A stretch of 64,000 nucleotides of DNA from JAAYZM01 sp964510785 (GTDB lineage Bacteria; Actinomycetota; Actinomycetes; Actinomycetales; Cellulomonadaceae), in contig CAZECM010000008.1 of NCBI GenBank assembly GCA_964510785.1, forward strand, positions 1 to 64,000, written 5' to 3'. The notes below the pieces were generated by a model. That model was not told the origin of the DNA. It worked only from the letters and a program-made list of their open reading frames with translations, and searched no databases. The first letter of the stretch is position 1; every line of letters begins with the position of its first letter. The position numbers and the translations under genes are program-made. Below are positions 1-8,674 of this stretch, one piece after another.

Positions 1-2
1 CC

Positions 3-608
<606 letters not shown>

Positions 609-619
609 GATCCTGCTCC

Positions 620-1141
620 GTGCGCACCGAGGCGATCGAGAAGGGGACGGGCCGGTCCTGGGCGGACTGGCTCGCCTTCTTCGAGCGCATCGGCGCGGCC
701 GGGCTCGACCACGCCGCGATCGCGCGCGAGGTCGAGGCCGATGGTCTCGTGAGCGGGTGGTGGGCGCAGGCCGTCGTCATCCACTACGAGCAGGAGACCG
801 GCAAGCGTGTCGAGGGCCAGGTGACGGGCGGAAAGTTCGCCGCGAACGCGAGCAAGACGGTTCCCGGTGACCTCGACGAGGGATTGTCGCGTTGGGTCGC
901 ACTCGTGGCCGACGACGGCGAGTTCGCGGGTGTTCCCCTCGACACCGAACCGTCCTCGAGCGCGACCGAGAAGTGGCGCTACTGGCGCTGCCCTCTGGCT
1001 GACGGCTCGCGGGTTCAGGTCACCGTGAGTGCGAAGGACGGCGGCAAGGTGGTCGTCGCCGTCCAGCACGACCGGCTCGAGTCCGCCGAGGACCGCGATC
1101 GCTGGAAGGCGTACTGGCGCGAGCGGCTCGCCGGGATGTGA
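620..1141 (+). CDS. DUF4287-like protein of unknown function, 173 aa
   Basis: The N-terminal 55 residues (EKGTGRSWADWLAFFERIG, then VSGWWAQAVVIHYEQ and a K-R-V tail) resemble the DUF4287 helical module. The C-terminal half, rich in beta strand and Trp (WRYWRCPLADGS, DRDRWKAYWRERL), resembles SRPBCC/AHSA1-type folds often joined to it. No catalytic motif is visible. GTG at 620 is chosen because the frame upstream belongs to the synthetase gene. The stop overlaps the next start by 4 nt (GTGA), so the two are probably co-translated. Function is unknown. Confidence 0.7.
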   Translation: MRTEAIEKGTGRSWADWLAFFERIGAAGLDHAAIAREVEADGLVSGWWAQAVVIHYEQETGKRVEGQVTGGKFAANASKTVPGDLDEGLSRWVALVADDGEFAGVPLDTEPSSSATEKWRYWRCPLADGSRVQVTVSAKDGGKVVVAVQHDRLESAEDRDRWKAYWRERLAGM

Positions 1142-1482
1142 CCCCCGCGGCGCAGGGCGACGAGGGCACGCGGTACGTGCGCTGGCAAGCAGCTCAGCCG
1201 AACCGCCATGGTCGTCACCCTGGCATCTTTGCGCTTGCCAACGGGCTGGCGCGCGACGGGTTGCTCATCGGCGAGGACTGGAGATGGTGGCGTGCGTCCA
1301 ACGATTGGTTCAACGACGCCTATGCGAATCCGGTCGAGGTCTGTCCCGATGTCTACGACCCGGGGGTGAACCCTGAGGCCGTGGCTTGGTTCAAGTCTGG
1401 CGCGCTGCATCTGCTGGAGCGCGTGTCCGGTTACTTGAGTCTTCTGGATCGGTATGGCGTGGAGTACGAGTCTTCGCACTGA
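1138..1482 (+). CDS. Conserved hypothetical protein, 114 aa, possibly frameshifted at its 3' end
   Basis: Starts at GTG 1138, overlapping the previous stop by GTGA. The protein has the segment RHGRHPGIFALANGLARDG, then EDWRWWRASNDWFNDAY, typical of a small unnamed actinobacterial family. It ends at 1482. If one base is skipped near 1475-1482, the frame continues as TDSPGRIVYEDPDQVIAVQR to a TAA at 1538-1540, which looks like a natural C-terminus. The gene may therefore be damaged by a single-base indel or sequencing error. No function can be assigned. Confidence 0.6.
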   Translation: MTPAAQGDEGTRYVRWQAAQPNRHGRHPGIFALANGLARDGLLIGEDWRWWRASNDWFNDAYANPVEVCPDVYDPGVNPEAVAWFKSGALHLLERVSGYLSLLDRYGVEYESSH

Positions 1483-1855
1483 CTCGCCCGGCCGCATCGT
1501 CTATGAAGATCCCGATCAGGTCATCGCGGTGCAGCGGTAAGAGGCAGGTGCTGGTGTGTGCCGGCGCGCGGGGGTGCGGCCGACGGTCTGGGCGTTGCGT
1601 TGTGACTCGTCGCCGGTCGGTGACCGGTCACTGGACTCGGACACGTCGTCAGGAGTTCATTCGCTTGCAGCTTGCGCCCGAAATGAACGGCGGGGCGCGG
1701 CGTGCAGCGCGTGTGCGGGCCTCAGAGGCGGTGGACGCCCTCGTCTGTGCGTCGATGAGTTGAGACGCTCCTGGGGGCGTCCGGCGTCCGAATTCGGTGG
1801 ATTTGGGTGGCAGCTGGGGGTTGCGCTTAGTACTGGTGTTCTATACGATGGGGTG
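1483..1855. other. Intergenic region upstream of the HNH gene
   Basis: 373 bases without a convincing complete gene. The first 58 bases hold the possible out-of-frame tail of the preceding gene (to 1540). The last 30 bases hold a promoter with an SOS-box-like element. Open frames through the middle have no ribosome-binding site and no recognisable protein. Confidence 0.6.
1830..1849 (+). promoter_or_regulatory. Leaderless promoter with degenerate SOS-box-like element
   Basis: GTAC-TGGT-GTTC at 1830-1841 resembles the actinobacterial LexA box (GAAC-N4-GTTC) with one changed base. It is followed by TACGAT at 1844-1849, a TANNNT -10 that ends exactly 6 nt before the ATG at 1856. LexA control is an inference from the motif only. 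Confidence 0.4.
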
Positions 1856-3496
1856 ATGGAGCACGCCACCACGCACCCCGCCCCGGGGACAGGCGCGCCC
1901 TCGGGCGATGCTGCGGGTGCCGGTGCGGCCGTGGTCGCGGCCGGTGCGCTCGGCGCGGATCTTGCCGTGTTGGCGGGCGCGTGGCAGCGACTGGCGGTCG
2001 TATCGGCGGGTCCGGTGGCTCAGCCCGAGCGCATTGAGGCGATCCGCGTGCTTGAGGACTTGAAGGATGCGGCGTGCGCGGCGCAGGCTGAGCTCGCGGT
2101 CGCGGTGGTGGCCACCGAGGTGGCTGCGGCCGAGGAGACCTGCGACACGGCGGAACCTGACCGGGCCGGCCGTGACGGAGCCGATGGAGCCATCGTGCGC
2201 GGTTCGCAGGCGCGGTTGCGGGAGCGGCGGGTTGCCAGGGCGCGCAGGTCGGCGATCGGGCAGGTGGCGCTGGCTCGGCGTGAGTCGCCTCATTGTGGTC
2301 AGGTGTTCGTGGGTGCGGCTGAGGTGCTCGTGGGCGAGATGCCTCACACCTTGGCGGCGTTGCGTGCCGGGGTGTTGAACGAGTACCGGGCGAGGATCCT
2401 GGTGCGTGAGACGGCGTGCCTGGACAAGGAGGCGCGCACCCGGGTGGATCGTGAGGTGTGCGCCGACCAGCGAGCACTGCACGGTGTGGGCACGAAGCGT
2501 CTGGAGGCCTTGGCCAAGGGCGAGGCGTACCGGGAGGACCCGGGCGCGGTCGTCAAGCGCGCTGAGCGGGACGAGGGCGAGCGGTGCGTGACGTTGCGCC
2601 CGGCGCCTGGTGCGATGACGTACCTGACGGCGTTGGTGCCACTCGCGCAGGGGGTGGCGATGCTCGCCGCGTTGCGCCGCGCCGCTGACACGGCGCGTGC
2701 GACGGGGGATCCGCGTGCGAAGGGTCAGGTGATGGCCGACACCCTTGTCGAGCGTGTCACCGGGCAGAGCTGTGCGGACGGGGTACCGGTCGCGGTGCAG
2801 CTCGTCATGAGCGACCAGACCTTGCTGGCCTCGGGTCACGACCCGGCGGTCATGGACGGCGGCCACATGGTCCCCGCCCAGGCCGCCCGCGAGCTCGTCG
2901 CCCGCGCCATGGACTCCATCCCCGAATCGACCGCAACCCCAGAAAGTGCAACCGAGATTGACCGGCGCAGATCGGCACGGAGAGTCGGGGCGTGGGTGCG
3001 CAGGTTGTATGCCGACGCGGGTGGGAACCTGATCGGCATGGACTCTCGTTCGAGGCTGTTCCCCGCCGGGTTGGGTTCGCTGCTGCGGGTGCGCGATCAA
3101 GGGCTGTGCCGTACCCCGTGGTGCGACGCACCCGTCGCGCACCTGGACCACATCACCCCGGCCGCCGACGGAGGCGCGACCACGGCCGCGAACGGTCAAG
3201 GGCTCTGCGCGGGGTGCAACTACACCAAGCAAGCCACCGGCTGGACCCAGCACGTCCACCCCGAGGCGGACCGGCACACCGTGACCACCACGACGCCCAC
3301 CGGGCACGAGTACTCGTCCACCGCACCACGAGTCCCGGCACCACTGGCGATCGTGACGCCCACTGTGGCGACGGGCCAGCCCATCACGGCGATGAGCCAC
3401 CTCGCCGCCGCGGCGCTCCCGGAAGACCTGATCGACGTGATGCATGAGCGACCTGGCGACAGCCCCGTTGAGGTCGCCCTCTTGCACGCTGCGTAG
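1856..3496 (+). CDS. DUF222/13E12-family HNH endonuclease-like protein, 546 aa
   Basis: A long Ala-rich helical DUF222 region fills most of the protein. A C-terminal HNH motif carries the metal and zinc ligands: CRTPWCDAP, then HLDHITPAADGG, then GLCAGCN. Family members are abundant in actinobacteria and presumed DNA-binding or nicking proteins; none has a firm role. ATG 1856 is chosen over in-frame GTG 1853 and the far upstream ATG because the -10 element lies 6 nt before it. The gene is monocistronic, with a convergent gene downstream. Confidence 0.85.
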   Translation: MEHATTHPAPGTGAPSGDAAGAGAAVVAAGALGADLAVLAGAWQRLAVVSAGPVAQPERIEAIRVLEDLKDAACAAQAELAVAVVATEVAAAEETCDTAEPDRAGRDGADGAIVRGSQARLRERRVARARRSAIGQVALARRESPHCGQVFVGAAEVLVGEMPHTLAALRAGVLNEYRARILVRETACLDKEARTRVDREVCADQRALHGVGTKRLEALAKGEAYREDPGAVVKRAERDEGERCVTLRPAPGAMTYLTALVPLAQGVAMLAALRRAADTARATGDPRAKGQVMADTLVERVTGQSCADGVPVAVQLVMSDQTLLASGHDPAVMDGGHMVPAQAARELVARAMDSIPESTATPESATEIDRRRSARRVGAWVRRLYADAGGNLIGMDSRSRLFPAGLGSLLRVRDQGLCRTPWCDAPVAHLDHITPAADGGATTAANGQGLCAGCNYTKQATGWTQHVHPEADRHTVTTTTPTGHEYSSTAPRVPAPLAIVTPTVATGQPITAMSHLAAAALPEDLIDVMHERPGDSPVEVALLHAA

Positions 3497-3532
3497 CGGC
3501 TTGGCACCGGAGCGGACCGCGGACTCAGTTCG

Positions 3533-4744
3533 TCAGTGGTGATGCATCTCTACGGCGCGGTGCCGTGAGGGCGCCGTCGTCGTCGCGACGAGTGCTGCGA
3601 TGGCGGTCGTCAGGGGAATCGCGAGCACCAAGCCGATTGACCCGACGAGCGTGCGGACGATCTCCTCGGCGAAGAACCCGCCCGTGATCGTGATGCGCAG
3701 CGGCAAGCCGTAGAGCTGTACGAGGAGCAGGATCGGCAGGCTCGCACCCATGTACGCGAACACGATCGTGTAGACGGTCGAGGCGATGTGGTCGCGCCCG
3801 ATGCGCATCGCACGTGAGAAGAGCATGCGCCGGTCCGCGTCCGGGTCCGCCGCGCGCAGCTCCCACACGGCGCTCGCCTGCGTGATCGTGACGTCATTGA
3901 GCACACCGAGCCCGGCAAGCACCACGCCGCACAGGAACAGACCGCGCAGCGCCGAGGCACCGTGCTCACCGAGCAGGAGGGAGAGCTGGTACCCGTCCTC
4001 GCTCGCGACGCCGCTGAGCCGGGCCGCGTTCGCGCCGATGACGCCGAGCACCGTGGTCACCGCGAGCCCGAGCACGGTGCCGAGCAGCGCCGTTGACGTC
4101 CGGAGCGAGAGCCCGTGCGCCACGTAGAGCACGACGACCATGATGACGATCGACCCGGCGAGCGTGACGATGAGCGGGTTCGCGCCGGCCACGAGCCCGG
4201 GCAGCATGTACGCGCCGATGATGGCGAAGGCGAAGACGAGTCCCAGCAGCGCGCGTAGCCCTCGGAGTCCGGCGACGAGCACCGTGACGAGAGCGAAGGC
4301 GAGGGCGAGCGCCGCGAGCGGAAGCGCCCGGTCGAAGTCCTGCCACGCCCAGACCTCGGGCTCGCCGTCCATGGCCGGATACCGCTCGAGCATGACGCGG
4401 GTGCCCGGCGGCAGATCGCCGGCCACGACGCCGGCCGTGGCCCAGACCTCGACCACCTGACCCGCGAACTCACCACCCGACACTCGCGCCTCGACCCGGA
4501 GGCACTCGACCTTCGAGGGCACCGTGCCGTCCGGCAGCCGATCCTCGACCGATCCTTCGCACGTCTTGAGCTCGGTGCTGGTCACGCGCGCCGCGTGGAA
4601 CGTCACGTCGGAGTCGGTGAGCTTCCGCTCGGTCTGCACCTCACCGCTGGGCCAGGTGAGCGCGACCCCGACCACTGCCGCAAGGGCGAGCGGCACGATG
4701 AGCGCGACGAGGATCCCGGCGGTCCGCCCGAGTCGTGGATGCAC
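3533..4744 (-). CDS. YibE/F family membrane protein, 403 aa
   Basis: One N-terminal membrane segment is followed by an extracytoplasmic domain (roughly residues 35-135). Then come about seven hydrophobic segments containing the YibE/F signature region, including GVLNDVTITQASAVWEL and the conserved RAMRIGRDHIASTVYTI helix. The family is an uncharacterised multipass membrane protein group. The start is taken at GTG 4744, which has AGGA 7 nt upstream; GTG 4762 is an alternative. It is oriented convergently to the HNH gene. Confidence 0.85.
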   Translation of the reverse strand: MHPRLGRTAGILVALIVPLALAAVVGVALTWPSGEVQTERKLTDSDVTFHAARVTSTELKTCEGSVEDRLPDGTVPSKVECLRVEARVSGGEFAGQVVEVWATAGVVAGDLPPGTRVMLERYPAMDGEPEVWAWQDFDRALPLAALALAFALVTVLVAGLRGLRALLGLVFAFAIIGAYMLPGLVAGANPLIVTLAGSIVIMVVVLYVAHGLSLRTSTALLGTVLGLAVTTVLGVIGANAARLSGVASEDGYQLSLLLGEHGASALRGLFLCGVVLAGLGVLNDVTITQASAVWELRAADPDADRRMLFSRAMRIGRDHIASTVYTIVFAYMGASLPILLLVQLYGLPLRITITGGFFAEEIVRTLVGSIGLVLAIPLTTAIAALVATTTAPSRHRAVEMHHH

Positions 4745-4781
4745 GCGCCCATCCTGCCCCACCGCGGATCGCGCATCGCGT

Positions 4782-5609
4782 CTAGGGAGATTCCACCTGC
4801 GGGGACCAGGACGGCAGCGCTACCTCGTTGCCCTGCGCATCCCAGAACACCAGGTCGAGGGCGGTGAGTGCGAGATCGAAGTCGGCCGAGAGTCGGAGCG
4901 CGATGATCCGCTGCCCTTCGAGCTCCTCCGCGCCGAGCGCGGGAACCAGTCCGAAGGTGCTGATGACTCCCTCGTCGCCGGCGTCGTAGCTGACCGAGTA
5001 GTACACCTCCGCGCCCTCGAACTCCTGGGGGAGAACCGCCACGACGTACAGGCCGCCGTCCGCAGCGTGGAACCCGCCCGTGCTCCAGGAACGGTGGTCC
5101 TCGCTGGGCCAACCCACCACGAGGAGCGGGCTGTCGGACAGCGACCCACTGCGAGGTCGCAACTGGAGTGCGTTCTCCCACGAGGAGTCACGTGCGGCGG
5201 CGAGGCCCGGTCCGACCAGACCCAGCACGAGCTCCCCGGGTTCCCCGGGGTGCGTGTCGTCGAGCCCCTGCACCCAGGGCAGATCGAGCAGGTACCGGAC
5301 GCCGGGGTCCTCCGGGGCGAGGGGCGTGAGCTCGGTCGCCGAGGTGACCGTGATCCCATTGATGCTCGACTCTCGGTGCGTGCCACCGGGCGAGAGGTCG
5401 GCGCCGATCGACGAGAGCTCCATGCTGCCGTAGCCGATGCCGATGATCGCCAGCGCGCCCACGGCCCCGCCGAGCACCGTGCGTCGGGTGCGGTGCCGTC
5501 GTCCCCGGCGCAGGGTCGTCGTCGGGTCGACCGCCATCGGCGGGCTCGGGGCGTCCTGCAGCGGGCGCAGTGCGAGCAGGACGTCGTCGTCGGACATCGT
5601 GGGGTTCAT
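4782..5609 (-). CDS. Membrane-anchored partner of ECF sigma factor, 275 aa
   Basis: A short cytoplasmic N-terminus with an RRGRRHRTRR basic patch is followed by one membrane helix (about residues 45-62) and a ~210-residue extracytoplasmic domain with no recognised motif. ATG 5609 overlaps the sigma gene stop by ATGA, so translation is coupled. Position and topology (inner tail, one helix, outer sensor) suggest an anti-sigma or signal-input protein for that sigma factor. This is inference, as no zinc-binding anti-sigma motif is present. The same layout recurs in the paralogous pair upstream. Confidence 0.6.
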   Translation of the reverse strand: MNPTMSDDDVLLALRPLQDAPSPPMAVDPTTTLRRGRRHRTRRTVLGGAVGALAIIGIGYGSMELSSIGADLSPGGTHRESSINGITVTSATELTPLAPEDPGVRYLLDLPWVQGLDDTHPGEPGELVLGLVGPGLAAARDSSWENALQLRPRSGSLSDSPLLVVGWPSEDHRSWSTGGFHAADGGLYVVAVLPQEFEGAEVYYSVSYDAGDEGVISTFGLVPALGAEELEGQRIIALRLSADFDLALTALDLVFWDAQGNEVALPSWSPQVESP

Positions 5610-6241
5610 CGTGTGCTCCCTCGGGACTCGGACGTGGGTGCGAGGACGTCGCGCAGCCGGGCCAGTGCTCGGGCGTTGGTGGACTTGACGGTGCCGACCG
5701 AGATCGACAGCTCGGCCGCGACCTCGGCCTCGGGCAGATCGAGCAGGTGACGCAGCACGACCACGCGGCGTTGACGTGGCGGGAGCGTCACGAGGGCCCG
5801 CAGGAGCCGGTCGCGCTCGGCGTGCCGGTCCGCGTCGCTCGCTCCGGGGGAGTCGGTGGACCCGTGCGGCACGTCTTCGGGCGCCACGAGAACTTCCCGC
5901 CGACGACGCCGCCACGTGTCGATCCGCAGGTTCACGAGCACCCGGCGTGCGTACGCGAGCGGCTCGCCCTCTCGCGCCCGGCTCCACGCGACAAAGGTCC
6001 GCTCGAGCGCCTGCTGGGTCAGCTCTTCTGCGCGGTGCGGGTCCCCGCTGAGCAACCATGCGGTGCGCAACAGGTCATGCTGGTGGGCGCGCACGAAGGC
6101 CGTGAACTCGGCTTCGGTGGCTCGACGCGCCCCGACGACGCGCACCTCGATGCGCTCCTCACCACCGCCCGGTCGGGGCGGGGGCATCGGCACGGATTCC
6201 AGCGCCTGGGCGGTAGTCACTCCCTTCACACGCACCAGCAT
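5606..6241 (-). CDS. SigE-family ECF RNA polymerase sigma factor, 211 aa
   Basis: Region 2 (FTAFVRAHQHDLLRTAWLL, then HRAEELTQQALERTFVAW) and region 4 (LPPRQRRVVVLRHLLDL, then SISVGTVKSTNARAL) are complete, so the protein should direct RNA polymerase to a specific regulon. ATG 6241 is used; GTG 6259 and later starts are possible. The gene lies 32 nt after the stop of the PQQ-propeller-like gene and overlaps its own partner gene by ATGA. It is a clear paralogue of the sigma gene at 8019-8597. Confidence 0.88.
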   Translation of the reverse strand: MLVRVKGVTTAQALESVPMPPPRPGGGEERIEVRVVGARRATEAEFTAFVRAHQHDLLRTAWLLSGDPHRAEELTQQALERTFVAWSRAREGEPLAYARRVLVNLRIDTWRRRRREVLVAPEDVPHGSTDSPGASDADRHAERDRLLRALVTLPPRQRRVVVLRHLLDLPEAEVAAELSISVGTVKSTNARALARLRDVLAPTSESRGSTR

Positions 6242-6273
6242 CGCGGAAGGTTGCCTCACCTCCGGGTGCCGAG

Positions 6274-8022
6274 TCAGCCGACGCGCGAGAACCCGAGCTC
6301 GAAGGCGTAGTAGTCCGTCCCGTGGATGGCGAAGAGGTAGCCATCCACGGGCACGACATCGATCACGTCGTCACCGAGCTCCGTGCGCCAGGTCTCCGAG
6401 CCGTCGAGGGGATCGAGGCCGACGACGACGGCGTGCCCCTCGCCCCACCCTTCGAGCAGCGCGTAGACGAGCACTCCGTCGGTGCCCAGCACCCTCGAGG
6501 CCTGAGGATGGTGCCACGCCACGTCACCCGTCGAGGGATCGACCGCTTCGAGGCTGCCATCGCTCCGCGGGCCCACCAGAAGACCATCGACGACGACCCG
6601 GTCCGAGTACCCGCCGTAGCTCGGCCAGTCGGTCATCTCGAGCACGTCTGTGGTGTTCTCGGCGAGCACGGTGGCCGTGCGCGCGTCGTGGAAGGAGTGA
6701 CGCAGCTCGCGCGAGTCGTCATCCGGGTACCACCAGCACTCGAGGACGCTCGGCCCGTGCCCCGTCTCGGCGTGTGCGGGGCCGCAGTTCGGATGCGCGC
6801 CGTCGCCGATCTCCCAGCGCCACAGCTCCCCGCCGGTCTCGACGTCGATGCCGACGACGAACGAGTCCCACGGCCCGTCGTCGATCGTCTCGGCACCGGG
6901 CGCGATGAAGTTGTTGGCCACGACCACGCCGTCCACGACGGACTGCACCGCCCACCGACCGCCGCCGACACCCCACCCGGAGCTGCTCCCCGGACTGGTC
7001 CCGGCGAGGTCGAGCAGGGGCGTGGCGATGACGGCGATGTCGCCGGGCATCGTGTCGCCGGTGGGGAGCCCGGCGGCGGCGAGGAACGGTCCGCCGTACT
7101 GCTCGAGGCATGCATCGAGGCCGCCCGCCCCGCACTGGTTCCCCACGAACACAGAGCCGTCGCCGGAGCGGTAGATCACGACGTCGACGAGCATCTCGGC
7201 GTCGTCCCCGCGGTACTCGCCCTGCTCCTCGGTGATCTTGAGCGCGAAGAGCAACCTGCCGTCGCGGTTGAGGGACCGGAACGTCGGCACCTCGACCGTG
7301 TGGCTGAAAGAGCTGTCATCGAGGTCGAAACCGCGCGCGGAGAACAGCTCGACCCGAGGCTCGGCGAGCCAGGAAGGCACCGAGCCGAGAACGATCTGCT
7401 CGTGGCTCGCGTTGGGGCGCCCCAGGACAGCGCTGAGCGACCAGTCGCCGCTCGGAAGGAATGAGTGCCGCTGTTCAGACTCGTCATCCAGCCAGGCCGT
7501 GTCCATGGCGTTGCGCAGCTTGTCGCCATCGACGTTGTGCAGGAACGCCCCCGAGGCGGTGACCGACTCGCCGGAGTCCCATACGGTCTCCACGCTCTCG
7601 TAGGGCTCGATCACGGTGGGCAGCGGGGCGGTCTCGTCCTCCCCGATGCCGCCGACGGCATGGCTCGTGAACCCCAGATCCTGCACCACCCGTCCCGCCA
7701 CCTCGACCGTCTCCGGCCGGTTCGCGGCGACCACTCCGGGCGCCAGCTCGACGGTTTGACCGTCGCCGAACGGTCGCGGTTCCTGCGTGGGGTGCGCGGG
7801 CTGCGTGTCGGGCGGGTCGAGGTTCACGAGCTGGGTCACGCCGACGACGACGGCCGCGCTCGCGAGCGTCACCACCACGCCGGTGCGCACGGCCCGACGA
7901 CGGCGCAGCGCCCGGCCACCGCGCGTCACGGCGGTGGGGTCGAGGTCGAGCGGGGGCTGTGCCACGTCGGCGAGCGTGCGGAGCTCGGCGGCGAAAGCGT
8001 CGTCCTGGTCGATGAGGCTCAT
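6274..8022 (-). CDS. Membrane-anchored PQQ-type beta-propeller protein, 582 aa, sigma-factor partner
   Basis: The N-terminus has the same plan as the 4782 gene: an acidic start, RRRRAVRTG basic patch and one membrane helix (about residues 48-68). The large outer domain ends in repeats of the PQQ/BamB-like type (LEAVDPSTGDVAWHH, VVGLDPLDGSETWRT). ATG 8022 overlaps the stop of the upstream sigma gene by ATGA. It is probably a cell-surface sensor or regulator of that sigma factor; enzymatic activity is not expected from such short repeats. Confidence 0.65.
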   Translation of the reverse strand: MSLIDQDDAFAAELRTLADVAQPPLDLDPTAVTRGGRALRRRRAVRTGVVVTLASAAVVVGVTQLVNLDPPDTQPAHPTQEPRPFGDGQTVELAPGVVAANRPETVEVAGRVVQDLGFTSHAVGGIGEDETAPLPTVIEPYESVETVWDSGESVTASGAFLHNVDGDKLRNAMDTAWLDDESEQRHSFLPSGDWSLSAVLGRPNASHEQIVLGSVPSWLAEPRVELFSARGFDLDDSSFSHTVEVPTFRSLNRDGRLLFALKITEEQGEYRGDDAEMLVDVVIYRSGDGSVFVGNQCGAGGLDACLEQYGGPFLAAAGLPTGDTMPGDIAVIATPLLDLAGTSPGSSSGWGVGGGRWAVQSVVDGVVVANNFIAPGAETIDDGPWDSFVVGIDVETGGELWRWEIGDGAHPNCGPAHAETGHGPSVLECWWYPDDDSRELRHSFHDARTATVLAENTTDVLEMTDWPSYGGYSDRVVVDGLLVGPRSDGSLEAVDPSTGDVAWHHPQASRVLGTDGVLVYALLEGWGEGHAVVVGLDPLDGSETWRTELGDDVIDVVPVDGYLFAIHGTDYYAFELGFSRVG

Positions 8023-8597
8023 CGGGCCCCTCCTTCCGTGCTGCGCAGTACGGATCTCAGCTCAGCGAGCGCCCGGGACGCCGTCGACTTCACGGTGCCG
8101 ACGCTCACACCCAGGTCCGCCGCGACGTCCGCCTCGGACAGGTCCATGAGGTACCGCAGCACCACGATCCGGCGCTGGCGGTCCGAGAGCGTCGCGAGCG
8201 CTCGCACGAGCCGGTCACGGTCGCCCGCGCGCTCGGTGTCCACGTGCTGCGGCGCGTGGTCGAGAAGCTCCGAGGGCTCGACGAGCACCTCGCGCCGCCG
8301 TCGGCGCCACGTGTCGGTGCGCAGGTTGACGAGGGTGCGGCGCGCGTAGGCGAGCGGGTCCCCGGTGCGGGCGCGGGGCCACGCCACGTAGGTGCGCTCG
8401 AGCGCTTGCTGGGCGAGCTCCTCGGCGCGGTGGGCGTCACCGACCAGGAGCCACGCGGTGCGTAGGAGCGTCGCCCGGTGCTCCAGCACGAACGTGGTGA
8501 ACTCGCGGTCGCGACCGAGCCGTTCGCCCACGGGTTCGACGACGACGTGCTCCCCGTCCGTCCCACCCTGCTGCCCGCTCACCGGACCCGCCGCCAT
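8019..8597 (-). CDS. SigE-family ECF RNA polymerase sigma factor, 192 aa (paralogue)
   Basis: Region 2 (FTTFVLEHRATLLRTAWLL) and region 4 (LSDRQRRIVVLRYLMDL, VSVGTVKSTASRAL) closely parallel the second sigma gene of the operon. ATG 8597 is chosen because a TAGTGT -10 element lies 7 nt upstream; the longer frame would overlap the divergent tRNA-dihydrouridine synthase gene. This is the first gene of a four-gene minus-strand operon: sigma, propeller protein, sigma, membrane partner. Confidence 0.88.
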   Translation of the reverse strand: MAAGPVSGQQGGTDGEHVVVEPVGERLGRDREFTTFVLEHRATLLRTAWLLVGDAHRAEELAQQALERTYVAWPRARTGDPLAYARRTLVNLRTDTWRRRRREVLVEPSELLDHAPQHVDTERAGDRDRLVRALATLSDRQRRIVVLRYLMDLSEADVAADLGVSVGTVKSTASRALAELRSVLRSTEGGAR

Positions 8598-8604
8598 GAT
8601 GCTC

Positions 8605-8610
8605 ACACTA
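8605..8610 (-). promoter_or_regulatory. Leaderless -10 element of the sigma operon
   Basis: On the minus strand TAGTGT stands 7 nt before ATG 8597, the arrangement of a leaderless actinobacterial promoter. The -35 is not clear. Confidence 0.45.
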
Positions 8611-8674
8611 GGGGTAACGCACGAGGCCCCTGCGGGGTTGAGTGGCACGCGTCGGCGTGGGGGAGAATGGCGCA

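Noticed and set aside
4524..5750. Plus-strand frame of 408 codons opposite the YibE/F and membrane-partner genes
   Set aside because: Antisense shadow with no ribosome site and low-complexity composition; the minus-strand genes have recognisable features.
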